Below are positions 1-10,741 of a stretch of DNA of 40,775 bases, piece by piece. How positions within the stretch are numbered: position 1 is the stretch's first letter; every line of letters begins with the position of its first letter. Position numbers and translations under genes: made by a program. The notes under the pieces were generated by a model that made no database searches, was not told where the DNA came from, and saw nothing but the letters and a program-made list of their open reading frames with translations. The DNA is from Chersky-806 sp036502405 (GTDB lineage Bacteria; Actinomycetota; Acidimicrobiia; IMCC26256; JAENVU01), in assembly GCA_036502405.1 (NCBI GenBank), contig DASXYP010000079.1, positions 1 to 40,775 of the forward strand, in the 5' to 3' direction.

Positions 1-1164
1 CTCAAGGAGGCGGCCGAGAAGGCGAAGATCGAGCTGTCGTCGCTGGCCGAGACGAGCATCAACCTGCCGTTCATCACCGCGACGTCGGACGGTCCGCTGC
101 ACCTGGAGCTCACGCTCTCGCGGTCGAAGTTCCAGGAGCTCACCCACGACCTGCTCGACGCGTGCCGCGGCCCGTTCGACCAGGCCATCCGCGACGCGGG
201 CCTGACCAAGGACCAGATCGACCGCGTGCTGCTCGTCGGCGGCTCGACCCGCATGCCCGCGGTGTCGGACCTGCTCCGGGAGCTCACCGGCAAGGAGGGT
301 GACAAGGGCATCAACCCCGACGAGGCCGTCGCGGTCGGTGCGGCGATCCAGGCCGGCGTCCTCAAGGGCGACGTGAAGGACGTGCTGCTCCTCGACGTCA
401 CCCCGCTGTCCCTCGGCATCGAGACCAAGGGCCAGATCATGACGAAGCTCATCGAGCGCAACACCACCATCCCGACGAAGCGCTCCGAGGTGTTCACCAC
501 CGCGGACGAGAACCAGCCGTCGGTGGAGATCAAGGTCCTGCAGGGCGAGAGCGACATGGCCTACCGCAACCACACGCTCGGTACGTTCCAGCTGGTCGGC
601 ATCCCGCCGGCACCGCGCGGCGTCCCGCAGATCGAGGTCACGTTCGACATCGATGCGAACGGCATCGTGAACGTGTCCGCCAAGGACCTCGGCACCGGCC
701 GTGAGCAGCAGATGACGATCACCGGTGGCACCGCGCTCGGCAAGGACGAGATCGACCGCATGATGAAGGATGCGGAGGCTCACGCCGAGGAGGACCGTCA
801 GCGGCGCGAGGAGGCCGAGGTCCGCAACAACGCGGACAACCTCGTCTTCCAGACCGAGAAGCTGTTGAAGGACAACGGCGACAAGGTCGAGCCGGCCGAG
901 CGCGAGAAGATCGACACCGAGCTCAAGGCGCTCAAGGACGCGCTCGCAGGCACGGACATCGAGGCGGTGCGGCGGGCCCACGAGGGGCTCGTGTCGGCCA
1001 GCCAGGAGTTCGCGCAGCGGCTCTACGCGTCGGCGTCCGCGGCGCAGAACGCGCAGGACGCAGGCCAGGGCGCCCCGGGTTCGGGGTCCGGGTCACCGCC
1101 TCCGAGTGACGACGAGGTCGCCGAGGCCGAGATCGTCGACGAGGGCGACGCGAAGGAAGCCTGA
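1..1164 (+). CDS. dnaK: Chaperone protein DnaK (Hsp70), 5'-truncated by the window edge
   Basis: ATP-dependent Hsp70 chaperone that binds exposed hydrophobic segments of client proteins, working with the GrpE and DnaJ encoded next. The reading frame is already open at base 1 and gives the last 387 residues. It contains the end of the nucleotide-binding domain (VLLVGGSTRMPAV, then NPDEAVAVGAA), the interdomain linker and start of the substrate-binding domain (LLLDVTPLSLGIET), the beta-sandwich (FDIDANGIVNVSAKD), the helical lid, and an acidic low-complexity tail typical of DnaK. The stop is 2 bases before the grpE start, so the genes are cotranscribed. The promoter and any HspR operator lie upstream, outside the window. 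Identity is certain; only the missing N-terminal part cannot be judged. Confidence 0.98.
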   Translation, partial: LKEAAEKAKIELSSLAETSINLPFITATSDGPLHLELTLSRSKFQELTHDLLDACRGPFDQAIRDAGLTKDQIDRVLLVGGSTRMPAVSDLLRELTGKEGDKGINPDEAVAVGAAIQAGVLKGDVKDVLLLDVTPLSLGIETKGQIMTKLIERNTTIPTKRSEVFTTADENQPSVEIKVLQGESDMAYRNHTLGTFQLVGIPPAPRGVPQIEVTFDIDANGIVNVSAKDLGTGREQQMTITGGTALGKDEIDRMMKDAEAHAEEDRQRREEAEVRNNADNLVFQTEKLLKDNGDKVEPAEREKIDTELKALKDALAGTDIEAVRRAHEGLVSASQEFAQRLYASASAAQNAQDAGQGAPGSGSGSPPPSDDEVAEAEIVDEGDAKEA

Positions 1165-1166
1165 TC

Positions 1167-1706
1167 GTGGAGTCCGGAAGCGACAAGGACATTGCGGCGG
1201 CGGACGCCGACGCGGAGGAAGCCGAGCTGATCGGCGACCCCGCGGCGGCCGACGCCGGCGCCGCCTTGGAGGCGGACCTGGCCCGCCTGACCGGCGAGCG
1301 TGACGAGATGCGCGCGCTGGCCCAGCAGCTCCAGGCCGACTTCGAGAACTACAAGAAGCAGATGCTGCGCCGGCAGACCGAGCACCTCGAGCGGGCCACG
1401 GAGGGCCTGCTCGAGCAGCTCCTGCCGGTGCTCGACTCGTTCGAGCTCGCGCTCGGCGCGCTCAACGACGCGGGCGACAGCGTCCGCAAGGGCGTCGAGC
1501 TCGTGTACGCCGAGCTGCTCGGCGTGCTCGAGAAGGCCGGGCTGGAGCGGATCGACGCCGAGGGCAAGTCGTTCGACCCGACCGAGCACGAAGCCGTGCT
1601 CCAGGAGGACGGTGACGGCGAGCCGATCGTCGTGGACATCCTCCGCACCGGGTACCGACTGAAGGGGCGCGTGCTGCGCCCGGCCATGGTGAAGGTAGCG
1701 AGATAG
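1167..1706 (+). CDS. grpE: Nucleotide exchange factor GrpE
   Basis: GrpE releases ADP from DnaK and so resets the chaperone cycle. The 179-residue product has a charged, poorly conserved N-terminus, a long helical stretch (about residues 35-95, with FENYKKQMLRRQTE) that forms the dimer coiled coil in this family, and the C-terminal beta domain with the GrpE signature (FDPTEHEAVLQ, then TGYRLKGRVLRPAMVKVA). Length is normal for actinobacterial GrpE. The GTG start at 1167 lies 2 bases after the dnaK stop and gives a full-length protein. The gene sits between dnaK and dnaJ as in other Actinobacteria. Confidence 0.97.
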   Translation: MESGSDKDIAAADADAEEAELIGDPAAADAGAALEADLARLTGERDEMRALAQQLQADFENYKKQMLRRQTEHLERATEGLLEQLLPVLDSFELALGALNDAGDSVRKGVELVYAELLGVLEKAGLERIDAEGKSFDPTEHEAVLQEDGDGEPIVVDILRTGYRLKGRVLRPAMVKVAR

Positions 1707-1710
1707 CGCG

Positions 1711-2883
1711 ATGGCGCCGCAGCGTGAATGGTTCGACAAGGACTACTACTCGGTGCTCGGCGTGCCCCAGGGCGCGACCGAGAAGGAGATCACGCGCGCC
1801 TACCGCAAGCTCGCGAAGCAGTACCACCCCGACGCGAACCCGGGGAACCGCGAGGCCGAGGAGCGCTTCAAGGAGGTCTCCGCGGCGAACGACGTCCTCG
1901 GTGACGCCGCGAAGCGCAAGGAGTACGACGAGGTCCGGCGCATGGTCGCGTCCGGCGCGTACAGCGCGCCCGGGGGCGGCGGCGGGTTCGACCCGGGCGG
2001 CGGAGGCTTCACGTTCGACGAAGGCGTCGACTTCTCCGACCTGCTCGGCGGGATCTTCGGTGGCGGTGGTGCTCCCGGTGGTGGTCGCGGCTTCGGCCGG
2101 GGCCGCGCAGGGCGCGGCCGCAACGCGCGGAGCGCGCCGCAGCGGGGCGCCGACCTCGAGACCGAGCTGCACCTCGACTTCCTCGACGCGGTGCACGGCG
2201 TGACGACCACGGTGTCGTTCACCGCCGAGGCGGTGTGCTCGGTCTGCAACGGCAACGGCGCCGAGCCCGGCACGCTGCCGACGACGTGCCCGCAGTGCAA
2301 CGGGTCCGGGCAGATCGCGGTCGACCAGGGTCCGTTCTCGTTCTCCCAGGTGTGCCCGACGTGCGGCGGGCGGGGCACGATCATCGAGACCCCGTGCCAC
2401 CAGTGCCGGGGCAGCGGCGTCGAGGTCCGGCCGCGCGACGTGAAGGTGAAGATCCCGGCCGGCGTCGACGACGGGCAGCGCATCCGCGTCAAGGGCCGCG
2501 GCGGCGCGGGCGCGAACGGCGGACCCCCCGGCGACTTGTACGTCGTCGTCCACGTTCGACCACACCCGGTCTTCGGGCGCAAGGGCAAGCTCGACCTGAC
2601 CGTGCACGTGCCGCTCACGCTCACCGAGGCCGCGCTCGGGGCGAAGGTCAGGGTGCCGACGCTCACCGACCCGGTGACGCTCAAGGTCAAGAGCGCGACG
2701 CAGGCCGGCACGACCCAGAAGGTGAAGGGGCGCGGCATCGTCCCGGCGAAGGGCTCGGCCGGCGACCTGCTCGTCACGTTCGACGTCGACGTCCCGAAGC
2801 ACCTGAACGACGACCAGAAGCGGGCCCTCGAAGCGCTCGCCGCCGCGTTCCCGGAGAACCCGCGCGAGCACCTGGAGGTGTAG
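1711..2883 (+). CDS. dnaJ: Chaperone protein DnaJ (Hsp40, type I)
   Basis: Co-chaperone that delivers substrates to DnaK and stimulates its ATPase. The 390-residue protein has the full type I layout: a J domain (residues about 10-75) with the HPD triplet at 39-41, a Gly/Phe-rich linker, a zinc-binding domain with four CxxCxGxG repeats (CSVCNGNG, CPQCNGSG, CPTCGGRG, CHQCRGSG), and the C-terminal peptide-binding and dimerisation domains. The ATG lies 4 bases after the grpE stop. All zinc ligands and the HPD motif are intact, so the protein should be functional. Confidence 0.98.
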   Translation: MAPQREWFDKDYYSVLGVPQGATEKEITRAYRKLAKQYHPDANPGNREAEERFKEVSAANDVLGDAAKRKEYDEVRRMVASGAYSAPGGGGGFDPGGGGFTFDEGVDFSDLLGGIFGGGGAPGGGRGFGRGRAGRGRNARSAPQRGADLETELHLDFLDAVHGVTTTVSFTAEAVCSVCNGNGAEPGTLPTTCPQCNGSGQIAVDQGPFSFSQVCPTCGGRGTIIETPCHQCRGSGVEVRPRDVKVKIPAGVDDGQRIRVKGRGGAGANGGPPGDLYVVVHVRPHPVFGRKGKLDLTVHVPLTLTEAALGAKVRVPTLTDPVTLKVKSATQAGTTQKVKGRGIVPAKGSAGDLLVTFDVDVPKHLNDDQKRALEALAAAFPENPREHLEV

Positions 2884-2887
2884 GACC

Positions 2888-3268
2888 GTGGCCCAGGACG
2901 ATCGCGCGCTGTACATCATCTCGGTCGCGGCCGAGCTGGCGGGCGTCCACCCGCAGACGCTGCGGATCTACGAGCGCAAGGGCCTCATCGCCCCGGCGCG
3001 CACCGTCGGCCGGAGCCGCCGCTACTCGGACCGCGACATCGTCCTGCTGCGACGGATCCAGGAGCTCACGAACGAGGGCGTGGGCCTGGCCGGCGTGCGC
3101 CGGATCCTCGAGCTCGAGGACGCGATCGACCGGCTCACCGACGAGCTCGAGACCGCGCGCCGCGACGCGCGCGAGGCAGTGGAGCGGGTCCACCGCCGCT
3201 ACCGGCGCGACCTGGTGCCGGTCCGCCCCGTCTCCGTCGCGACCCGCCCCCGCCGCTCCGTCCCGTAG
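2888..3268 (+). CDS. hspR: Heat-shock repressor HspR, MerR family
   Basis: MerR-type repressor that in Streptomyces shuts off the dnaK operon and clpB by binding HAIR inverted repeats, with DnaK as co-repressor. The 126-residue product opens with a winged helix-turn-helix (YIISVAAELAGVHPQTLRIYERKGLIAPART, about residues 9-40), then the MerR region RRYSDRDIVLLRRIQEL and a coiled-coil helix (about 75-105). The basic Arg/Pro-rich tail is poorly conserved. The GTG start is 4 bases after the dnaJ stop. It is the last gene of the operon, the usual place in Actinobacteria. Its likely second target is the inverted repeat at 8038-8060 before clpB. Confidence 0.93.
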   Translation: MAQDDRALYIISVAAELAGVHPQTLRIYERKGLIAPARTVGRSRRYSDRDIVLLRRIQELTNEGVGLAGVRRILELEDAIDRLTDELETARRDAREAVERVHRRYRRDLVPVRPVSVATRPRRSVP

Positions 3269-3279
3269 GACTTCGAAGT

Positions 3280-3311
3280 GGGCCCGGAGGGCGTCGGGCA
3301 TGTCCGGGTCC
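3280..3311. terminator. Possible bidirectional terminator hairpin between convergent genes
   Basis: A 9-bp stem (3280-3288 with 3303-3311, one G-T wobble on the plus strand) encloses a 14-base loop in the 65-base gap between hspR and the convergent patatin gene. There is no U-tract. The position supports a termination role; the long loop weakens it. Confidence 0.4.
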
Positions 3312-3333
3312 GGCAGTCGCGCTCCGGAGATCT

Positions 3334-5136
3334 TCAGAAGGCCGGCGCGTTCGCCGAGCTGAGCCAGGCCTCGATCGCGGTGCTCGCCGCCGCGTAGCCG
3401 AGCTCGACGAGCTGGTCGAAGGCCGAGAACTCGAGCATCGCGATCCCGTCGACCGGTGGCCGGATGTACAGGTCACCGAGGTCCGCGGCGCCCGACCCGC
3501 CGAGCTCGGTGATCCGCATGATCACGCGGATGATCCCCGCCATCTCGGGTGACGCGAGGCGCGGGTCGGCACGTTGCATGAGGATCTTCCAGCCGGAGAC
3601 CACGCCGGTGTGGGGGAGCTGACCGGCGCGGATGTCGCGCTTCGAGCCGACGTCGACCGCGATCACGCGGATGCCGTCGTGGAGCCCCCGCATGATGCCG
3701 ACGGGCATGTTGTCGAGCACGCCACCGTCGACGAGCACGTCGCCGTCCGCGGTCCGCATCGGGGGGAACACGCCGGGGATCGAGAAGCTCGCGCGCAGGC
3801 CGAGCCAGGCCGGCCCGGTGCGGTGCACCTCGACCTCGCCGCGCGTGAGGTTCGTCGAGACGCAGAAGCCGTTGAGCCACTGGTCCTCGAGGTCGAGCCC
3901 GCGCGCCGCGGTCTGCATCCGCTCCGACACGCGTGCTCCGGCCGCGAGCGACACGACGGGGAGGGTGATGTCGACCGGGGACTTGCCCTCGACCAGTGCG
4001 GCACGCAAGAGCCGTGCGGTCGCCTCCAGGTCCATGTCGCTCGCAGTGGCCCCCGCGAGGATCGAGCCGATGCTCGTGCCGCCGGCCGCGTCGATGGGCA
4101 CGTCGGCCTCACGGAGCGCCTTCAGCACGCCGAGCTCGGCGATCCCCCGCGCGCCGCCCCCGCTGTAGACCACCCCGACCCCGCGGCTGAGCACCAGACG
4201 GGCCACGCGGTCGGCGTCGGCGGGCCGGTCGGCGCGGACGTGGTGGTGCCGGTCGAGCCGGCGCGGCGCGAGCCAGCGCGTCGTGCCGCGGGGGTCCTCG
4301 GTCCAGCCCGGGTGCACGAGGACGAGCTCGGCGCGCTGGTGTCCGAGTTGCTCACGCCCGGAGGCCGCGTCCTCCACCTCGCGTCGATCGGGCGGCGTCG
4401 TCGCGTCAGCGACGAGGAGGACGAGGTCCGCCTGGCGGACCGACGCGCGCGTCCACGGCGTGGGCTCGCGATCGGCGCGGTAGATCACGACCTCGTGCTC
4501 GGTCTCGAGCTCCTCGGACCACGCCGCGAGTCCTTCGAGCTCGTCGCCCAGCATCGCGGTGGCGGCGACCGAGTCGATCTGGCGCACCGACCCGGTGAGC
4601 CGCCCGAGCGCGCGCTCGAGCTGGGCGCTGAAGCTCCGCACCGCCGGCTCGGGGCCGAGCGGGACCAGGGCGATCGTGACGACCGGGGTGCTCGGCCGGC
4701 CGACGACCCTCGAGCGGAGGAGCCGGTCGACCATCTCGGTGCTGATCCGGCGGGCGGACTCCGGGTGGTCGGCGATGAACCGGGTGAACGCCCCGGTCGA
4801 GAGGCGCAACAGGTGCGAGTCGCGCAGCACGTGGACGGTCGCGGTGCGGGCCCGCTGGGTGATGAGCGCCATCTCGCCCACCAGGTCACCGCGGCCGATC
4901 TCGGCCAGCTCGCGCTCCTCGCCGTCGGGATCCGTGGTGACGACCCGGAGGCGCCCGGCGGCGACGAGGTACAGGCAGTCGGCGGGGTCGCCCTCGCGGA
5001 TCAGCACGGTGCCGCCCGGCACCGCGAGCGGCTCGAGCGCGCCGCGCAGCTGCGCCCGGGCCTCGCCGCCGAGCGTGCCGAACACGCGGTTCTCGCGCAC
5101 GAGCCGGTCCAGCTCGGCGTCCGAGAGCGCGGTCAT
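3334..5136 (-). CDS. Cyclic-nucleotide-binding patatin-like phospholipase (NTE-like)
   Basis: Predicted serine acyl-hydrolase acting on phospholipid or lysophospholipid, with its own cyclic-nucleotide sensor. Residues about 15-140 form a cNMP-binding domain with a phosphate-binding cassette that keeps GEMAL and a conserved Arg (ARTATV, about 96-101). Residues about 150-315 are a linking region. Residues about 318-520 are a patatin domain with oxyanion loop GGGARG (326-331), nucleophile elbow GTSIG (Ser355) and catalytic Asp in DGG (Asp470), so the Ser-Asp dyad is complete. At 600 residues the layout resembles bacterial neuropathy-target-esterase homologues. The ATG overlaps the stop of the upstream cNMP-binding gene by 4 bases, so the two are translationally coupled. 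No transmembrane segment is evident. The substrate is unknown. Confidence 0.85.
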   Translation of the reverse strand: MTALSDAELDRLVRENRVFGTLGGEARAQLRGALEPLAVPGGTVLIREGDPADCLYLVAAGRLRVVTTDPDGEERELAEIGRGDLVGEMALITQRARTATVHVLRDSHLLRLSTGAFTRFIADHPESARRISTEMVDRLLRSRVVGRPSTPVVTIALVPLGPEPAVRSFSAQLERALGRLTGSVRQIDSVAATAMLGDELEGLAAWSEELETEHEVVIYRADREPTPWTRASVRQADLVLLVADATTPPDRREVEDAASGREQLGHQRAELVLVHPGWTEDPRGTTRWLAPRRLDRHHHVRADRPADADRVARLVLSRGVGVVYSGGGARGIAELGVLKALREADVPIDAAGGTSIGSILAGATASDMDLEATARLLRAALVEGKSPVDITLPVVSLAAGARVSERMQTAARGLDLEDQWLNGFCVSTNLTRGEVEVHRTGPAWLGLRASFSIPGVFPPMRTADGDVLVDGGVLDNMPVGIMRGLHDGIRVIAVDVGSKRDIRAGQLPHTGVVSGWKILMQRADPRLASPEMAGIIRVIMRITELGGSGAADLGDLYIRPPVDGIAMLEFSAFDQLVELGYAAASTAIEAWLSSANAPAF

Positions 5137-5576
5137 TGCGGGAAGGCGGCCACCTGGACCGCGGCCTGGGCCGCGCGCAGCTCGCCCGCCAGACCGACGA
5201 GCAGCTGCTGCGCGAGCTCGGGGAGCTCGCGCAGCAAGGTCCGGAACATGCGGATGCCGAGGACCGCGACCTTCACGTCCGAGGACGCGACGACCGTCGC
5301 GCTCCGGGGCGCGCCGTCGAGGATCGCGAGCTCGCCGAAGTAGGAGCCGGGGCCGACGCGGGTGACCTCGTGGCCGCCGCGTCGCACCACGGCCTCGCCG
5401 TCGATGATCACGAACAGCGCATCGCCCGGCTCCCCCTCGCGAACGAGGTCGGTGCCCGCCGGGAGCTCCGCCATCTGCGCGTGCCGCGCGATCGTCTCGC
5501 GCTCCCGTCTCGTGCAGCGGGAGAACAGGCCGACGTCCGCCAGCAGCTCCGCGAGCTCACGCTTCGACCCTGCCAC
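5133..5576 (-). CDS. Stand-alone cyclic-nucleotide-binding domain protein
   Basis: A 147-residue protein that is essentially one cNMP-binding domain. The phosphate-binding cassette is nearly canonical: FGELAILDGAPRSATV at about 80-95, with Glu82 and Arg91 that would hold the ribose and phosphate of cAMP. There is no HTH, so it is not a CRP-type transcription factor. Its stop overlaps the start of the cNMP-patatin gene by 4 bases, which suggests the two work together as a sensor subunit and a sensor-hydrolase. The GTG at 5576 is used; GGAGAGG lies about 9 bases upstream. The exact partner and ligand (cAMP or cGMP) are not decided by sequence. Confidence 0.8.
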   Translation of the reverse strand: MAGSKRELAELLADVGLFSRCTRRERETIARHAQMAELPAGTDLVREGEPGDALFVIIDGEAVVRRGGHEVTRVGPGSYFGELAILDGAPRSATVVASSDVKVAVLGIRMFRTLLRELPELAQQLLVGLAGELRAAQAAVQVAAFPQ

Positions 5577-5594
5577 CCTGTTCCGCCTCTCCGA

Positions 5595-5611
5595 CCCGAC
5601 GTATCGTCGGG
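5595..5611. promoter_or_regulatory. Perfect palindrome in a divergent promoter region
   Basis: CCCGACG-TAT-CGTCGGG, 7-bp perfect arms with a 3-base centre, lies 19 bases before the cNMP-binding gene (minus) and 96 bases before the MMPL gene (plus). Its place in the only gap between two divergent units fits an operator, but no binding protein is known. Confidence 0.35.
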
Positions 5612-5706
5612 CGCTCCCCGCCGAGCATTGCGCTCAACGGCGTAGCGTACCGGCGGCGCGACGAGACGGCACCTGCGAGAGGTGCGGCGCGTGCAGGGGG
5701 TGCAGG

Positions 5707-7935
5707 GTGCGTCGGCTCGCGTTGTTCGTGGTACGCCGCCGTTGGTCGGTGATCGTCGTGGCGGTGCTGTTCCTCCCGATCGCGGGCGTGATCGGCGGTG
5801 GTGTGGCGCGGCAGCTGACGGTCGGCGGGATGGAAGATCCTGGCTCCGAGTCGGCCCGAACCGCGCTGGCGCTGCAACACCGGTTCGCGAACGCGGGCCA
5901 GTCGGACTTCGTCGTGCTCGTCACCGCTCGCCACGGCGACGTCGACGATCCCGAGGTCCGGGCCGCGGGACTCGCCCTGACCCGGCACCTCGACCGCTCG
6001 CCCGGCATCGCCTCCGCGTCCTCCTACTGGATCGGCAACCTCGGCCCGCTGAAGAGCACGGACGGGCACCAGGCTCTCGTCTTCGGATCCGTGAACGGCA
6101 GCCTGGACGCGAAGCTCAAGGTGGCGGAGCGGCTCACCGCGGCATTCACGGAGGTGACCCCGGTGGTGCGCACCGCGGTGACCGGCCGGGCCGAGATCGC
6201 CCGCCAGGTGAGCAAGCAGGCCGAGCACGACCTCCGACGGTCGGAGCTGCTGACCGCACCGGTGACCTTCATCGCGCTCGTCATCGTGTTCGGCGGCGTC
6301 GTCGCCGCGCTGCTGCCCCTGAGCGTCGGCATCCTGGCGGTCGTCGGGACGTTGCTCATCCTGACGCTGCTCGTCGCGCTGACCGATGTCTCGGTCTTCG
6401 CGCTGAACCTCACCACCGCGCTCGGGCTCGGGCTCGCGATCGACTACAGCCTGTTCGTCGTCTCGCGCTACCGCGAGGAGCTCGTCGCCGGGGCGTCCAC
6501 GAACGTCGCCGTCGGTCGCACGATGCAGACCGCGGGCCGCACCGTCGCGTTCAGCGCGGGGACGGTGATGATCTCGCTGGCGTCCCTGCTGCTCTTCCCG
6601 ATCACCTACCTGCGCTCGTTCGCGTACGCCGGTGTCGCGGTCGTGCTGCTCGCTGCGCTGTCCGCGGTCGTCGTCCTGCCCGCGATCCTCGCCGTGCTCG
6701 GTCCCCGGGTGGAGTCCCTGCGCGTGTTCAAGCAACGGCCGCCGTCCGCCGACGGGTTCTGGGGCCGGCAGGCGACCCGGGTCATGCGCCACCCGATCCC
6801 GTACGCGGTCGGGGTGAGCGCGGTGCTGCTGGTGCTCGCGATCCCCTTCCTGCGCTTCAACCCGGGCCTGATCGACGACCGCGTCGTGCCCGACCACGTC
6901 ACGAGCCGGGCCGCGACCGACCAGATCCGGGAGCACTTCTCGAGCCGCGAGGCGGACGCCCTCCAGGTGCTCGTCCCCGACGCGAACATCGCACGCGACG
7001 CGCATGCGCTCGAGAGCTTCGGCACGAAGCTCGCGGCGCTCCCGGGTGTGGCACGCGTCGACGCCGACAACGGCTACTACCTGAAGAGCGGCGGCGACAT
7101 CGTCGTCGCGCCGCCCAACGCCCTGAGCGCGCGGTTCCGGCCCGACCACGGCGCCTCGGGGACGTGGCTCTCGGTCGTGCCGAGTGTCGAGCCCCACTCC
7201 ACCGCCGGCGAACGCCTCGTGAAGGACATCCGCGCCACTCCCGCGCCGTTCCGGTTCTCGGTGGCGGGCGAGTCGGCGGCGCTCGTCGACACGAAGGCGT
7301 CCGTGCTCTCGGTGCTGCCCTGGACCCTCGGGCTGATCGCGGTGGCGACCTTCGTGCTGCTGTTCCTGATGACCGGCAGCCTGCTCGTACCGGTCAAGGC
7401 GCTCCTCCTGAACGTCCTCAGCCTGACCGCGACCTTCGGCGCGATGGTCTGGATCTTCCAGGAGGGTCACCTGTCGGGGCTGCTCGGCTTCACCCCCACC
7501 GGCAGCATCGACATCTTCACGCCCATCCTCATGTTCTGCATCGCGTTCGGGCTCTCGATGGACTACGAGGTCTTCCTGCTCTCCCGGATCAAGGAGGAGT
7601 ACGACCTGGACCGCGACAACGAGCACGCGGTGCGGGTGGGGCTGCAGAAGACGGGCCGGATCGTCACGGCCGCGGCGCTGCTCCTGACGATCGTCTTCGC
7701 GGGGATCGCCACGTCGGAGGTGTCCATCGTCCAGCTCTTCGGGGTCGGCCTCTCCCTTGCGGTCCTCGTCGACGCCTTCCTGATCCGGGCCACCCTGGTC
7801 CCCGCGTTCATGCGGCTCGCCGGGCGCAGCAATTGGTGGTCGCCCCGCTGGCTGCGCCGCTGGCACCTCCGCTACGGCATCTGGGAGAACGAGCCGATCG
7901 CCATCCTCGACCGCGAGTTCGAGACGACGGGTTGA
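5707..7935 (+). CDS. MMPL/RND family membrane transporter
   Basis: Large integral membrane transporter of the RND superfamily, MMPL type, probably exporting lipids or hydrophobic compounds with proton motive force. The 742-residue product starts with a short cytoplasmic stretch and a first membrane helix (WSVIVVAVLFLPIAGVI), followed by an extracytoplasmic porter domain. Then comes a helix bundle with the family motif GLGLAIDYSLFVVSRYREEL, a second first-helix/porter pair (about 370-540), and a second bundle containing FGLSMDYEVFLLSRIKEEY. The two halves are therefore duplicated as expected. The frame stays open far upstream, but the GTG at 5707 sits behind AGGGGG and directly before the first hydrophobic helix, so the longer version is rejected. 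It is transcribed divergently from the cNMP-binding pair. Substrate unknown. Confidence 0.88.
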   Translation: MRRLALFVVRRRWSVIVVAVLFLPIAGVIGGGVARQLTVGGMEDPGSESARTALALQHRFANAGQSDFVVLVTARHGDVDDPEVRAAGLALTRHLDRSPGIASASSYWIGNLGPLKSTDGHQALVFGSVNGSLDAKLKVAERLTAAFTEVTPVVRTAVTGRAEIARQVSKQAEHDLRRSELLTAPVTFIALVIVFGGVVAALLPLSVGILAVVGTLLILTLLVALTDVSVFALNLTTALGLGLAIDYSLFVVSRYREELVAGASTNVAVGRTMQTAGRTVAFSAGTVMISLASLLLFPITYLRSFAYAGVAVVLLAALSAVVVLPAILAVLGPRVESLRVFKQRPPSADGFWGRQATRVMRHPIPYAVGVSAVLLVLAIPFLRFNPGLIDDRVVPDHVTSRAATDQIREHFSSREADALQVLVPDANIARDAHALESFGTKLAALPGVARVDADNGYYLKSGGDIVVAPPNALSARFRPDHGASGTWLSVVPSVEPHSTAGERLVKDIRATPAPFRFSVAGESAALVDTKASVLSVLPWTLGLIAVATFVLLFLMTGSLLVPVKALLLNVLSLTATFGAMVWIFQEGHLSGLLGFTPTGSIDIFTPILMFCIAFGLSMDYEVFLLSRIKEEYDLDRDNEHAVRVGLQKTGRIVTAAALLLTIVFAGIATSEVSIVQLFGVGLSLAVLVDAFLIRATLVPAFMRLAGRSNWWSPRWLRRWHLRYGIWENEPIAILDREFETTG

Positions 7936-8010
7936 TCGCGCGCTGAGTGCGGGCGGCATTGACTCGGGGGCTCGCCGCCGGCTCGACCCCCGCTCGGTGG
8001 GCGAATTCGG

Positions 8011-8037
8011 GAATGACGGGAATGACGGGAATGGCGG
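8011..8037 (+). repeat. Three tandem copies of a 9-bp unit upstream of clpB
   Basis: The unit GAATGACGG occurs at 8011-8019 and 8020-8028, and as GAATGGCGG at 8029-8037. A partial, diverged copy (GAATTCGG) lies at 8003-8010. The array abuts the inverted repeat at 8038-8060, so it occupies the promoter-distal side of the clpB control region. Confidence 0.75.
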
Positions 8038-8060
8038 AGTTGACAGTCCCGTTGTCAACT
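8038..8060. promoter_or_regulatory. HAIR-like inverted repeat (candidate HspR operator) overlapping the clpB -35 box
   Basis: AGTTGACA-N7-TGTCAACT is a perfect inverted repeat with 8-bp arms and a 7-bp spacer. The known HspR target HAIR is CTTGAGT-N7-ACTCAAG; spacing and symmetry agree and the inner TTGA/TCAA is shared, but the outer and inner bases differ. A perfect -35 hexamer TTGACA (8040-8045) lies inside the left arm, so a bound repressor would block the promoter. The -10 is weak (around 8063-8069). The clpB ATG is 36 bases downstream. hspR itself is in this window at 2888-3268. Confidence 0.7.
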
Positions 8061-8096
8061 TCGACCATTGGCGACACGACCCGCGAGGTTCGACAC

Positions 8097-10670
<2,574 letters not shown>

Positions 10671-10698
10671 CCCCGGCGGATGCCCAAGACGGCCGACT

Positions 10699-10704
10699 AT
10701 CCTG
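10699..10704 (+). promoter_or_regulatory. Possible -10 box of the purine operon
   Basis: TATCCT lies 37 bases before the purA start in the short clpB-purA gap. No convincing -35 hexamer is present at 16-18 bp. It is the only promoter-like element found before the ten-gene operon. Confidence 0.35.
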
Positions 10705-10741
10705 CACCCAACGTGAGCGCGAACAACGCAAGGAGCGCCGC

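Noticed and set aside
1981..2110. Repetitive G-rich stretch as a DNA repeat
   Set aside because: It is the Gly/Phe linker of DnaJ.
5362..5706. 115-residue N-terminal extension of the MMPL protein
   Set aside because: Overlaps the cNMP-binding gene antisense and has no conserved content; the GTG at 5707 has a ribosome site.
5557..8058. 833-codon minus-strand frame opposite the MMPL gene
   Set aside because: Antisense to a transporter with clear RND motifs; its residue make-up is that of a shadow frame.
7947..8096. 50-residue N-terminal extension of ClpB
   Set aside because: Would run through the repeats and operator; family start is at 8097.
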